From: Brucella oryzae | GTDB lineage: Bacteria; Pseudomonadota; Alphaproteobacteria; Rhizobiales; Rhizobiaceae | Length of the DNA stretch: 64,000 nt | NCBI GenBank assembly: GCA_012103035.1 | Contig: JAAVLL010000004.1 | Span: 1 to 64,000 of the forward strand | Reading direction: 5' to 3' | Shown: in pieces, positions 52,801 through 62,176 of the stretch | Layout of the letters: each line of letters begins with the position of its first letter | How positions within the stretch are numbered: the first letter of the stretch is position 1 | The notes under the pieces: model-generated | Seen by the model: the letters and a program-made list of their open reading frames with translations, nothing else | What the model was told of the DNA's origin: nothing | The model's database searches: none | Program-made: the position numbers and the translations under genes

Positions 52801-53228
52801 TTCCGGGTGAGCCCAAGGTCGGTTGGATTTTCAGATACTCGTATTTGTGGCACTGGCAGTTCGAGCAGGGACGGGAGGAGGGCGACAAAGATCGTCCTGT
52901 TCTCGTATTGGCTATCACGACGACACTGGAAGACGGATCGCCGGTTGTCAGGGTTTTGCCCGTCACCCACACGCCACCGCAACGGGATGACGAGGCGATT
53001 GAAATTCCCGCTGCCACCAAACGCCGCCTCGGACTGGACGATGCGCGTTCCTGGATCGTGCTCAGCGAAAGCAATCGCTTTGTCTGGCCGGGACCGGATT
53101 TGCGACCTGTGGATGACGATAGCGGTTATTACGGTCCGCTACCACCGGCGCTGTTTGCCGAGATCCGAACCCGCTTTGTGATGCTTGCCCGCAACGCCCG
53201 CCACCGGCAAACACATCGCTCTGAATAG
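52797..53228 (+). CDS. PemK-like growth-inhibitor toxin
   Basis: ATG 52797: MIPGEPKVGWIFRYSYLWHW, DKDRPVLVLAITTTLEDG, VRVLPVTHTPPQRDDEAIEI, RRLGLDDARSWIVLSESNRF, DDDSGYYGPLPPALFAEIRT. The opening PGLVFRY.YLW, the KDRP..V strand, LPITHTPP and LGLD..RSW make up a PemK-like plasmid-maintenance toxin family of about 145 residues. MazF/PemK toxins cleave mRNA. Intact in this sequence, which is notable since its antitoxin carries indels. Confidence 0.72.
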   Translation: MIPGEPKVGWIFRYSYLWHWQFEQGREEGDKDRPVLVLAITTTLEDGSPVVRVLPVTHTPPQRDDEAIEIPAATKRRLGLDDARSWIVLSESNRFVWPGPDLRPVDDDSGYYGPLPPALFAEIRTRFVMLARNARHRQTHRSE

Positions 53229-53309
53229 GTTCTTGCGCGTCTTTTTCTCCTGTTGAACCGCTGCTTTGCCCGACTATCACCGATTTGCGGCTTCAAATCA
53301 ATAAGCTTC

Positions 53310-54573
53310 GATAAGCTGTACTTATCAGATGTTAAAGCCCAACCCAAGAGCATCATCAGTGCCGGACATTAAATATTCTCTGGTGTCCGTTTGGGAATTT
53401 GTTTACCATGTTTTCAATGCGTTACGATCTCGATCATTTGCCTCAGAAGATCTTGCTGCAGCCGCTGGCGCACGCCAGTGCAGCGCTGGCTCGTCTCGAC
53501 GAGCGCCTCGCTCATTCGCCGGTCGGCACGGGCCTGATCGAACGGTTGCATTTTGCCGATGCCTGCGCCTCGTTGTGGCTCGATGGCGAACTGGTCGAGA
53601 TGGAAGACCTCGTCCTGCATGAGGCAGCACGCGATATCCGCTCACCAAGCCACCAGCTCACCATTGCCCGCGAAGTGCTGCAGACAAGGCGGCGGATTGC
53701 AGCGCAGGCGCCAGACTGGGCGCTGAGCCCGAACGGTTTCCGCAGTCTCCGGGTTGGCGGGCAGGTGTGGCCTGCTCCATCGCCTGGTGGGGGCATCGTC
53801 GCGGAGAGCGAAAGCGCCGTGGTGCCGGATGCGACGGTCGATGGGCAGCGTCGGAACGGGGAGGGAGAAAACGTCGTCTGGATGACGGGCTCGACCTGCC
53901 CGGCGTTGATCTCGACGCCATCGACGCGGTGCTGGCACGCTCCGAAACGGTTTTGGCCAGGGCGAAGGAGCCAGAGGGGTTGCCGAGGAGGGAGGCGGAC
54001 CCGCTGATCCGCGACCCCGACTGGGATGAAGAGGAACGGCTCGACGAATGGCGGACGGTGTTACGTTCGATCAGCGATTTTCCGCCGGTTTTGCAGGCCA
54101 TCCTGGCGCTCGATGCCTGGAACAGAGCTCGCGGTTTTGCAGCGGGCACCGTGGCTGGGCCGTTTGCTGGCCGCCTCCTTACTGCGGCGCCACGGGCTGA
54201 CCACTCAGGCGCATCTTTTGGCCTTCAATGCCGGCCTGAAAACCATCCGCGTTGAACGGCGGCGCCATCGCAATTTCGAAACCCGGATACTCGCCAATCT
54301 CGAGGGGCTGATGGCCGGTGTCGAGCTCGGTTTCAGGGAGCATGACCGACTGCTGCTGGCGCGGCAGATGCTGGAACGGCGCCTTGTGGGACGACGCGCC
54401 ACGTCCAATCTGCCGGGGCTCATTGAACTGGTGCTGGCCAGACCCTGGTTTCGGCTGGCATGATCGCCGCCGAACTCGACATCACACCCCGTGCCGCTCC
54501 CCGCCTCGTCGAAGAACTGAACCTGCGCGAAATGACGGGTAGGGGCGATTTCGAGCGTGGGGTATCCTTTGAC
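53310..54573. repeat. Large inverted repeat, right arm (DUF1612 copy 2 plus promoter)
   Basis: Inverse match of 42301-43547: palindrome GATAAG-CTGTA-CTTATC (53310-53326), the shared GCCCAACCCAAGAGCATCA and ATTAAATATTCTCT segments, then the DUF1612 gene. Together the arms enclose about 9.8 kb including repABC. Confidence 0.75.
53408..54573 (+). pseudogene. DUF1612 and helix-turn-helix protein, copy 2, frameshifted
   Basis: ATG 53408: MFSMRYDLDHLPQKILLQPL, ALARLDERLAHSPVGTGLIE, DACASLWLDGELVEMEDLVL, RSPSHQLTIAREVLQTRRRI, then (frame changes near 53830 and 54125) LDAIDAVLARSETVLAR, LIRDPDWDEEERLDEWRTVL, TLQHAPWLGRLLA-type segment, ERRRHRNFETRIL, and the HTH ending LREMTGRGRFRAWGIL (after one more change near 54550). 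About 385 residues. Same family as 42301-43448; see that entry for role. Confidence 0.85.
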
Positions 54574-54829
54574 TTGTGGTGGTCAGAGACGGCAATACCC
54601 GCCGCAACGTCGGCCGTAGCGTGACGCAAAGACGTTTATCAAAAGCCACATTCCATTGCGAAATGCACTCTGAGTTTTGCGTTATCGTTGGTATGGATGT
54701 TGGCTAAGAAATTATCGAGTGGACTCAGTGAAACGTAGGTTGTCCGCAACGGCCGCTTGCAACCGTTATTGTAAAATAAAGGGCGGGATACTAGTGTTGC
54801 GTTGAGCTGGTTTGGGGAACGCCTTTCTT
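54574..54829. other. Intergenic: likely Dpd-operon promoter region
   Basis: No gene. AT-rich boxes (TTGCAACCG, then AATAAA and TACTAG about 20 bp later) lie 50-70 bp before the start at 54830, and GGGGA about 14 bases before it. A promoter is likely but not clean. Confidence 0.35.
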
Positions 54830-57273
54830 ATGGATTATACGAAGCGCATAGGTGATGGCAAAGCCTGGCTGACTGATGCTCAATCTTATTGCCTCTCGGG
54901 ATTGAGAGCTGCTTATGGAGCCGATCGGCTTGCTCTGCTCAGATCGCTAATCAGGCTAAGTGATGGTCGTCTGGATCTAGATCGGATCGGGATCGTATTG
55001 ACGGCTGAGGACACCCGAGAACTCTCACGGTTCGGCATCGAATGTTCCCGCACCGTCGTGCGCCTTGCGGAGGAAGCGGTTCTTAACCGTGATATCAACC
55101 ATTTCAGAGCACTCGCTGAACTTGATTCGAGGACGCGGAGGGTAGACGATAATTGCCCTCCCGATGCTGTCCTCTTGAGACATACGACCCATAAATCGTA
55201 TCGCTTGCAAGCGCAGAAGTCATCGATCAGCGCGCTCCTAACGATGCCTGATGGCGCCGGTCTCATGGTTTGCATGCCTACCGGCGCCGGGAAAAGCCTT
55301 CTTTTCAGATCGAAGCGCTAGAGCAACGTCGCCGAGAACCCGGTTCATGCGTTCTGGTCATCACGCCCACGGTATCGCTCGCTCTCGATCACCAAAGAAC
55401 CCTTTCGGTCATGCCGGGTTTGGAAAACTCTCGTGCTTTAACAGGCACATCGACACAGGCAGAAAGAGACGACCGGTTAGACACGTTGAACGCGTTCCGC
55501 CGTGGTGACGTCCCGATCCTGTTCATGTCGCCTGAACTGGCGCTAGGCATAGGTCGTGAGCATCTTCTAGACGCGGCCGCATCGCCAGACGACAAATTGG
55601 CGCCACTAGAGGGCCGATTGACCACTGTCGTAATCGACGAAGCGCACATCATCGAAAGTTGGGGGCGGACGTTCCGCCCCGACTTTCAGCGCCTTCCTTC
55701 ACTCATTGATGAACTGAAAACACGACAGCCAAAACTGAAGACCTTAGTCCTCTCTGCGACGCTGCCGCCAACTGCTCGTCGGGTGTTGCGATCCGCCTAC
55801 CGCAGGGCCGGAGACTGGATGGAGATTGACGCGCGTAAGCCAAGGCGTGAGTTCGATATTGACATCAACGCATTTCCACCGCCCAGGCGCGCGACGCACG
55901 GCTAGACTACCTCATTGATCGGGTGCCAAGGCCACTCATCGTCTACACGACGGTTGCATCCGAAATGGACGAAACCGTTGCTTTTACTGAGAATTTGACC
56001 TCGGCCAAGGCGATTTTTGAGCGCCAAAACGGCGAGGCTATCGTCGGATTGCCCTGTTTACCGGGGATACGGGCAGCGAAGAACGGAAAAGATTGTCCAG
56101 GACTGGGCGCGAGGCGACATTGATTTTGTCGTAGCTACATCTGCTTTTGGTATGGGCGTCGATAAAGCAAACGTACGCACCGTCATCCATGCCTGCCTAC
56201 CAGAAAGCCCGTCGCGTTACTATCAGGAGATCGGTCGCGCAGCCCGCGACGGTCATCAAGGTCTAGCTATCGTACTCTTTACCGACACCGATGGAAAAGC
56301 TCTCGATGACGTTAAATCTGCATTCTCGCAAGCCACAGGCTCGTGGCTGACACGTAAAGGCAGAACCGAGATGGAAGAGCCTCTTTCGTAGTCGCTCGGA
56401 CGTTATTTGGAATTCCGCGAGAGTGCGGTTTTCGGTTGACCTAAATGCCCTTCCTGAAGGGAGCCGTAGTAAGCGCAGTTCGGATTATAATCGAAGCTGG
56501 AATATGAGTTTGCTCAACCTTCTCCAGCGAGCGAACGCCATTCAGATCGTTGCTTGCGATCTCAGCGCCTCGAAAGAACGATCGCAAATTGAGGTCGCTG
56601 ATCTTCGCCTCCTGGAAGATAACACGTCGACTGCGTGGGACGATGTTTTTGACGTTCGCGACCAGGAACAGTCTGAAGCGTTGCAAAACGTTCGCAGCTT
56701 CAGCGGGATTATGCGCCGTCCCGAAAACACCTGCATCCTCCAAAGTGTTTTGCACTCTTACAGGAACCCGATGCCGACCTCATCGAAGAATGCGGTCGAT
56801 GCCCACATTGCAGAGCGCGCGGTATTATGCCACCAGATTCACCACATGAACATTCCCTCGAGGGCAGATGGCGCACGACATCCGCGCCAACGCCTGGCAT
56901 TCCGATCGGAATTACCATCGTTGCGCCAGATGACCCCTATATTGCCGCCAACCTTGACGATCTTGTCTTAAAACTGGCTAGAGGCGGAGTTGAGCAGTTT
57001 ATCACATCCTGCGATCTCGCATCGACCGTCGCAACGGCAATTAAAGATACGACGGTTGAACACGGTTTTGTCCTACCGCATGAAACCGTTGTCGGTTGCC
57101 ATGCGGTTCATCCCGCCGCGGTTCCCACTGCGCTGATCGTTCGGCGCCACGATGAGCGTGCCGAAATGCTTTTCAAGCAGGCCAAAAAGTGGGTTGATGA
57201 TAAGTTGATAGAACAACTGATTCTGGTTGCCGACCCGAGTATGCAAATGCAAGGCAGGCGACTGGATCAGGTA
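54830..57273 (+). pseudogene. dpdF: DpdF-like RecQ-family helicase, frameshifted
   Basis: ATG 54830 opens MDYTKRIGDGKAWLTDAQSY. Helicase motifs: VCMPTGAGKSLLF (I), CVLVITPTVSLALDH (Ia), TTVVIDEAHIIESWG (II), LVLSATLPPTARR (III), RPLIVYTTVASEM (IV), VVATSAFGMGVDKANVRTVI (V), YYQEIGRAARDGHQG (VI). A zinc-like CGRCPHCRARG near 56.8 kb and a C-terminal phosphoribosyltransferase-like part follow (VALPxxVVGCHAVHP region, LILVADPSMQMQ). About 815 residues, close to DpdF. DpdF belongs to the 7-deazapurine-in-DNA system, in which it is needed for restriction. Frame changes near 55310, 55900, 56065, 56385, 56745. The boundary with dpdG is uncertain because both lie in one frame. Confidence 0.68.
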
Positions 57274-58229
57274 ATGTCGAAGCGTGCGCCCTACAATCAG
57301 TCCCATCTTGATCGTTTACCAGGTCTATTCTCGAGCATCTTGTCCAGTACGCAAGGCACCCCGGAACGGGTCTGGTCCCTTGTCAGTCTCGTGGCGGCGA
57401 ATGATGGACGCATCGAGCGCGTCGACGCTGCCAACTGGCTCAATCCCACCTTTCTCGAAAACGGCAACCTCGTCGACGACAAGGAGAGCTTTGCGCAGGT
57501 TCAGGGTGCCGCAACAGCGCTTGGCGCCTTGACATTGGACAACAAGGCGCTCGCGCTGAACGAGGCCTGCGACACCACCGATTATCTTTCATTTGCCGAC
57601 TGGACGCATCAGCATCTGCGGTCTCTTGGAAGCGATCAGAAGGATGCGGTGATCCTCGAAGCCTTTGCCTGGGTGCTTGCGCGTTGTCGGCAGGAAGGAG
57701 ATTCCGTCTGGTTCAGGGCGATGTCGGCGTCCGAACAGGCCGACGCGATCAACGAGGCGCTTCCGGACGGAAGCGATGATGACGGCGACCGGAGGATGAA
57801 CACGTCGAAGCTCGCTAGTTGGCGCCGCTGGCTGATCTTCATGGGCCTGATGGAAGAGTTGCCGATGGCAGGTGCGTCGCGATTTCACCTCTCCGCGACC
57901 AAAAGAATTAAGAGGCAGATCGACAGGAAGATTTCCCGCGCAACGTTGAGATGACTGCAGAGGATTTTCTTTTCCGCATTCGAAGCGAAGCGCCATATTT
58001 CGACGGTGGCAAGATGTTCCTTGAAAGCGCTCGAAGTAATAACATTGCGCTCGACGATAGGCGCCTGTCACCGGTCTTGAGTTCGGCATTGCGCGACCTC
58101 CACGACGCAGGCGAACTCGAACTCAAAATTCTCGGTGACCGGCCAGGCTATCACACCTTGACAGGCGATATCGCGCATAAGGTCCTGGCCTTCCATGCCG
58201 TGACCATCCGCGGGGACGTCAAGATATGA
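57274..58229 (+). pseudogene. dpdG: DpdG-like protein
   Basis: I placed the start at ATG 57274, in the frame shared with the dpdF tail. The product reads ERVWSLVSLVAANDGRIERV, TALGALTLDNKALALNEACD, FADWTHQHLRSLGSDQKDAV, SKLASWRRWLIFMGLMEELP; after a frame change near 57950 AEDFLFRIRSEAPYFDGGKM, LSPVLSSALRDLHDAGELEL, ending TIRGDVKI. The winged-helix-like start, a middle on LSF-W, and C-terminal LS.AL..LHD.GEL fit DpdG (about 300 residues), a required but uncharacterised Dpd restriction component. The stop overlaps the next ATG (ATGA at 58226). Confidence 0.5.
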
Positions 58230-61200
58230 ATATTCCGATGAAGGCGTGTTGGCGAGCAGACAAAGTGGCGGCTGTTGTCGCGAACGAGGCTTTGGAACAT
58301 CACGAGGCGGTTTTCCTCGCCACCCATAGTCCTATCAAGGGTTTCGATATTCGGGGCAGCCATCAGGGCGACATTCGGTCCGCTGACGAAAGCGCTGTGC
58401 TGGACGCGTTGTCGGCGCCATCACGAAAGCATGCCTTTGCGTCGTCCAAGGTGAGCCTGGATCCGGCAAATCGCACCTCATCCGATGGCTAGCACTCAAA
58501 TGGCCGACAGGTCGCGACGTCACCCTGCTAATCCAACGTGCCGATGGAAGTCTTGAAGGTGCTCTCGAGCAGTTGAAAACACGCTTGCCGACGGAGTTCA
58601 GACCGCTTTTCGACCGCCTAGGACGGCGTCAAAGGGCGACAGACCAGGGAGGGCGAAGAATTTCCTCAGCAATCTCGCAAATGCGCTCGACCCGAAATAT
58701 TACGGTTCGCCATTGGAGGATGTCGACTGGTGTGCCGCAAATCTGCCCGGCGAACTGATTGACAACCTCACGGTCAAGAATGAATGGACCGGACCCGCCC
58801 GCATCCTCAGGCTCCTTGATGGCAAAGGAGAAACTGAAGGCTCCGAGCGCAACTCGCAGTCCGCCGTCTTCAATCTCTTTGACATCAGCACACTGGCAGA
58901 TGCTGCCCGCAGCGTGCGCGGTTCCGGTGTGAGACCAGGTGCTGAGCGTCTGGCGGCGAAGATCCGCGAGGAAGCCGATACGATCGACGCCTACCGTCAG
59001 GAAGACTGGGATGATCCGGAGGAACTGCTACGGGAGATCGGACCTCGGGTGCCTTATAGCGCAAAGCTGCTGGAGGCCTTGAACAGGCGGCGAAACGATG
59101 CCGTTCAGCATCTACTGGGTGTTTCCGCGGAAGGTCTGAAAGATCTGTTTCGCGAGGTCAGGACGGTGCTTGCGCAGCGCGGTCAGCGCCTGGTTCTGCT
59201 CCTGGAAGACATCACCAGCTGGGAAGGTATCGACAACAGCCTTATCGACGTCCTCGTCACCAATGCCGATACACGATCGATCGACGGGCAATCTGATCTT
59301 TGCCCGCTTATCTCCGTGGTCGGCATTACTCCTGCCTACTACGCGGACCTGCCGGCCAACTATCGTGGCCGTATCACCCACGAACTCAATCTGGGTCTCG
59401 CCAAGCGGGAAGGCGAATTGCAGGATGTAGCCGCTCTGCGAGAGGAAGAGGCGCGGCTTGAATTTGTGGCTCGTTACCTGTCTGCGACCCGTGCTGGCAC
59501 CGATGTGCTGGGACAATGGCGAGAATCAACGCGCGAGCAGTCTTCGCCCGACGCGCCAAATCCATGTCTGAACTGTCCGATCAAGACTGGTTGCCACGCG
59601 ACATTCGGTGCGTTCGATGATGTCGGACTTTATCCGTTTACAAGAAAAGCGCTCGGCAATCTGTTTGACGCCCTCAACGAGCGTGACAATGGGCTCACCT
59701 GGAAAACACCTCGAGGGATCTTGCAGGCCATTGTCAGCCCTGTCCTTGAACAGGCCGACGCCATTGAGGCTGGGGAATTCCCGACACAACGTCTGGATAA
59801 CCGGGCACTTTTGCCCGATAGCCGCAATCTGTCGGGCATTCTCGAACAGATAATCGATGCAAGGCTGCCCGAAGGAAGTGATCACGGTCAGATTTCTCGA
59901 TTGATCTCCTACTGGGGCGATCGCAATCGCTCCACCACGGTCAGGCTCGAGGACGGAACAATCGCGTTCGCGGGGGTTGCAAAGCCTATATATGAGGCCT
60001 TCGGGATATCTTGGATCGGGGACGTCGAGACCGAGGTCAAGGCATCTCCTGTCATAACGCCGGTTGTCGAATTCACTCCGGCTGAACCAACTGAGACGGT
60101 TGTTGTCGAAGAAAACAACGGTCCACGGCGCAATGCTGCGCTCAATCAAACCTCAGTTTCGATTTCGAGGACCGCTGCCCCTCCTTCTAAGCGGCCCCCA
60201 CTAACGAAGTCCGAGCTACAAAAGTCACGTGACCAGCTTCGCCATTGGAAAGCGACGGGTGAACTCCTGAGCCCGATGGAATGGAACAAGCTGGTTCATA
60301 GGCTTGTCCAATCGATCGATGCGCGAAGCGTTTCACTCGACAGAGATACATTCAAAAGATTGTTCACCGACTCCAGGTCAAGCTCGAAGGTACCGCGCCG
60401 ATCCGCCGGGGCTATTTCTGGGTCAGCAAGGATGAATGGGTCCTTTCCGGTCTTGAAGCCTATCAGGCAATGAGGCTCGACAAGGGCTTGAGTAACGGCG
60501 AAGTCGAAGTGCATCGGCGTGCACTCGCGGCGCTGCTTCGAAGGCTCGAGCCCCAGATAGAGCAGTATGCCGACCAACGGCTCGGTCTCGTGGACGGAAG
60601 CGTCTGGAACCTTCGGTCATCTATGCGCAAATCCTTCTTGCGCGTGCTTGGCTCCGAGGCACCGCAAGTCCAGATATGCCGCTTCCGGAGCAACTGAAGA
60701 TCATCCTTTCTGACGAGGATGGTGCCGAAAGCGATCCTTCAACGCGCTCGTTGCAGTGGCGTGAATTCCTCAACAAGACGAACCAGCAACACAGGCTGCT
60801 GCGCGTCGCGTTACGCGAGATGCTCTCAATCCCGCAGGGCGAGTCTAAATCCTTCGGTCTGGCCGATGTCTCAAAGCTCGCCGGACCGCTCGAATTGTTT
60901 CGGGTCACTTTGAGATTTGCGCCTCTTCCGGAAGACGTGGATTCCGGGATCACCCTCCTGGAAACAGCCAAGGACATTGTGTCGAGCGTCAAAGGGTCGC
61001 TCCAGAATATTCTGCGCTATGAACGTGAGCGTCTGGTCAGCCAGGTCGATGGTCTGATGGAGATACGCAGAGGTTCGGCTCTCCGCGACCATATCGAACG
61101 CGTCGACAAGGCAATCGATGCCGTGTCGACCTCCGTGCCTGGCGCAAGCCCTGACCTGGTGCGGCAATGGAAGACAATGTTTGGCCGCGTCAAACCGCTG

Positions 61201-61488
61201 ATGGATTCCGACGCGGTCTACGCGGTGCAGAGGTTCCTGCTGGAGGTCAGTGATCTTAAGGAAGAGGGCAAGGTGATTTCTCTTAAAATAGCCGCTGGAG
61301 CGCCTTCCCGCGATCTCGCCCAGTTCAAGGATCTGGCGTCACTTGGAGAAACTGTCGTCGCCGAACTGCTGGAGCATGTCAGAGACAAATTGAAAGCCCG
61401 GGCCGGCGCATCCTCACTTGCAGACATTCACACCATGGGAACCGCGCTCGTCACCCTTGGCAGTGATCAAAAGGTGACAACGTCATGA
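58226..61488 (+). pseudogene. dpdH: DpdH-like AAA-type ATPase, frameshifted
   Basis: ATG 58226 (overlapping dpdG): MNIPMKACWRADKVAAVVAN, EAVFLATHSPIKGFDIRG, then VVQGEPGSGKSHLIRWLALK (Walker A, after a frame change near 58445), LLIQRADGSLEGALEQL, RLVLLLEDITSWEGIDN (Walker B), SVVGITPAYYADLPANYRGR (sensor), CLNCPIKTGCHATFGAF (Cys pairs), GLYPFTRKALGNLFDALN, and a C-terminal helical part ending DQKVTTS. About 1085 residues. ATHSP and RADGSLEG are segments I recall from DpdH. Frame changes near 58445, 58645, 60385 and 60640. It belongs to the Dpd restriction arm and likely powers DNA recognition or translocation. Confidence 0.6.
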
Positions 61489-62024
61489 GCGACGCCCTTG
61501 AGGATCTGGAACTGCTGTTGCCGTCAATCCCCGCCGCAGTCGAGCGACAGCGGGTCGGCGCACAGCTTGATCGTTTGAATGCCAAACTTGCCGATTTTTC
61601 CAGTGCCACAGGACGATATACAGCCGTGCGTTCGGTTGCCCTCCTCATTGGTTTCGATGACGAAAACATCGCTGACCTGAGAGAGGCGGCCCTCGATGCC
61701 GGGCGCTGCCTGCAAGCGGCGAACGACGAAACCACGCTTGAGGTCGCCGGGCGAAGTTACGACGAACTGAAAACCGCAATTTCAGCGGCGGAAAAAGCAG
61801 TTCGCTATAACTGGCGCACGGTGGTTACGAATGAGTACAAGCCGATCGGCGTCGTCGGATCCCTGCTGCAGAGATTTGGCGATGCGCTCGATATCGGCGA
61901 ACGGATGGTTGCACTCGCCGAACGCGCGGAGCGTTCAACTGTGCTGTCGATCCTGGATTTGTCGAGCGAGATTGCCTCTCTTATTCGTGTGCGCGCCGAT
62001 CTCGACGCTGAAAAACCGGCATGA
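61485..62024 (+). CDS. Uncharacterised Dpd-operon protein, intact
   Basis: ATG 61485 overlaps the dpdH stop (ATGA). 179 residues, helical and acidic: MSDALEDLELLLPSIPAAVE, LDRLNAKLADFSSATGRYTA, IADLREAALDAGRCLQAAND, TAISAAEKAVRYNWRTVVTN, DIGERMVALAERAERSTVLS. It resembles a heptad-rich four-helix-type fold. No named family. Tight overlap with neighbours argues for translational coupling and a partner role for the ATPase. Confidence 0.65.
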   Translation: MSDALEDLELLLPSIPAAVERQRVGAQLDRLNAKLADFSSATGRYTAVRSVALLIGFDDENIADLREAALDAGRCLQAANDETTLEVAGRSYDELKTAISAAEKAVRYNWRTVVTNEYKPIGVVGSLLQRFGDALDIGERMVALAERAERSTVLSILDLSSEIASLIRVRADLDAEKPA

Positions 62025-62161
62025 CGAAAAACGCCGAGGTGGACGATTTCCTCACGAAGCTTGCCTCGGGTCGGGCGACCTTGAGTTCTGTCACGCCATC
62101 AGTCTATTCCTGGCTGAAAGAGCATGACGCACTCGTTCAATTGGCGGTGTCGCCCCGATAG
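62021..62161 (+). CDS. Very small ORF ending the Dpd-like operon
   Basis: ATG 62021 overlaps the previous stop by 4 bp and encodes 46 residues: MTKNAEVDDFLTKLASGRAT, then SVTPSVYSWLKEHDALVQLA, ending VSPR. The ATGA coupling suggests it is real. It may be truncated by an indel, since the next frame (IALATKTSFPCKRS) continues. Unrecognised. Confidence 0.45.
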   Translation: MTKNAEVDDFLTKLASGRATLSSVTPSVYSWLKEHDALVQLAVSPR

Positions 62162-62176
62162 CGCTTGCCACCAAAA

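Noticed and set aside
57589..58089. 166-residue minus-strand ORF
   Set aside because: Antisense to the dpdG-like gene, whose frame has better residue patterns and ATGA coupling.
54830..62161. DISARM, BREX or DNA-phosphorothioate (DptFGH) system
   Set aside because: No BREX phosphatase or methylase, no DrmA/DrmC, and the helicase has RecQ-type motif VI and a C-terminal layout like DpdF; the ATPase has DpdH-like ATHSP and RADGSLEG segments. Kept as alternatives only.
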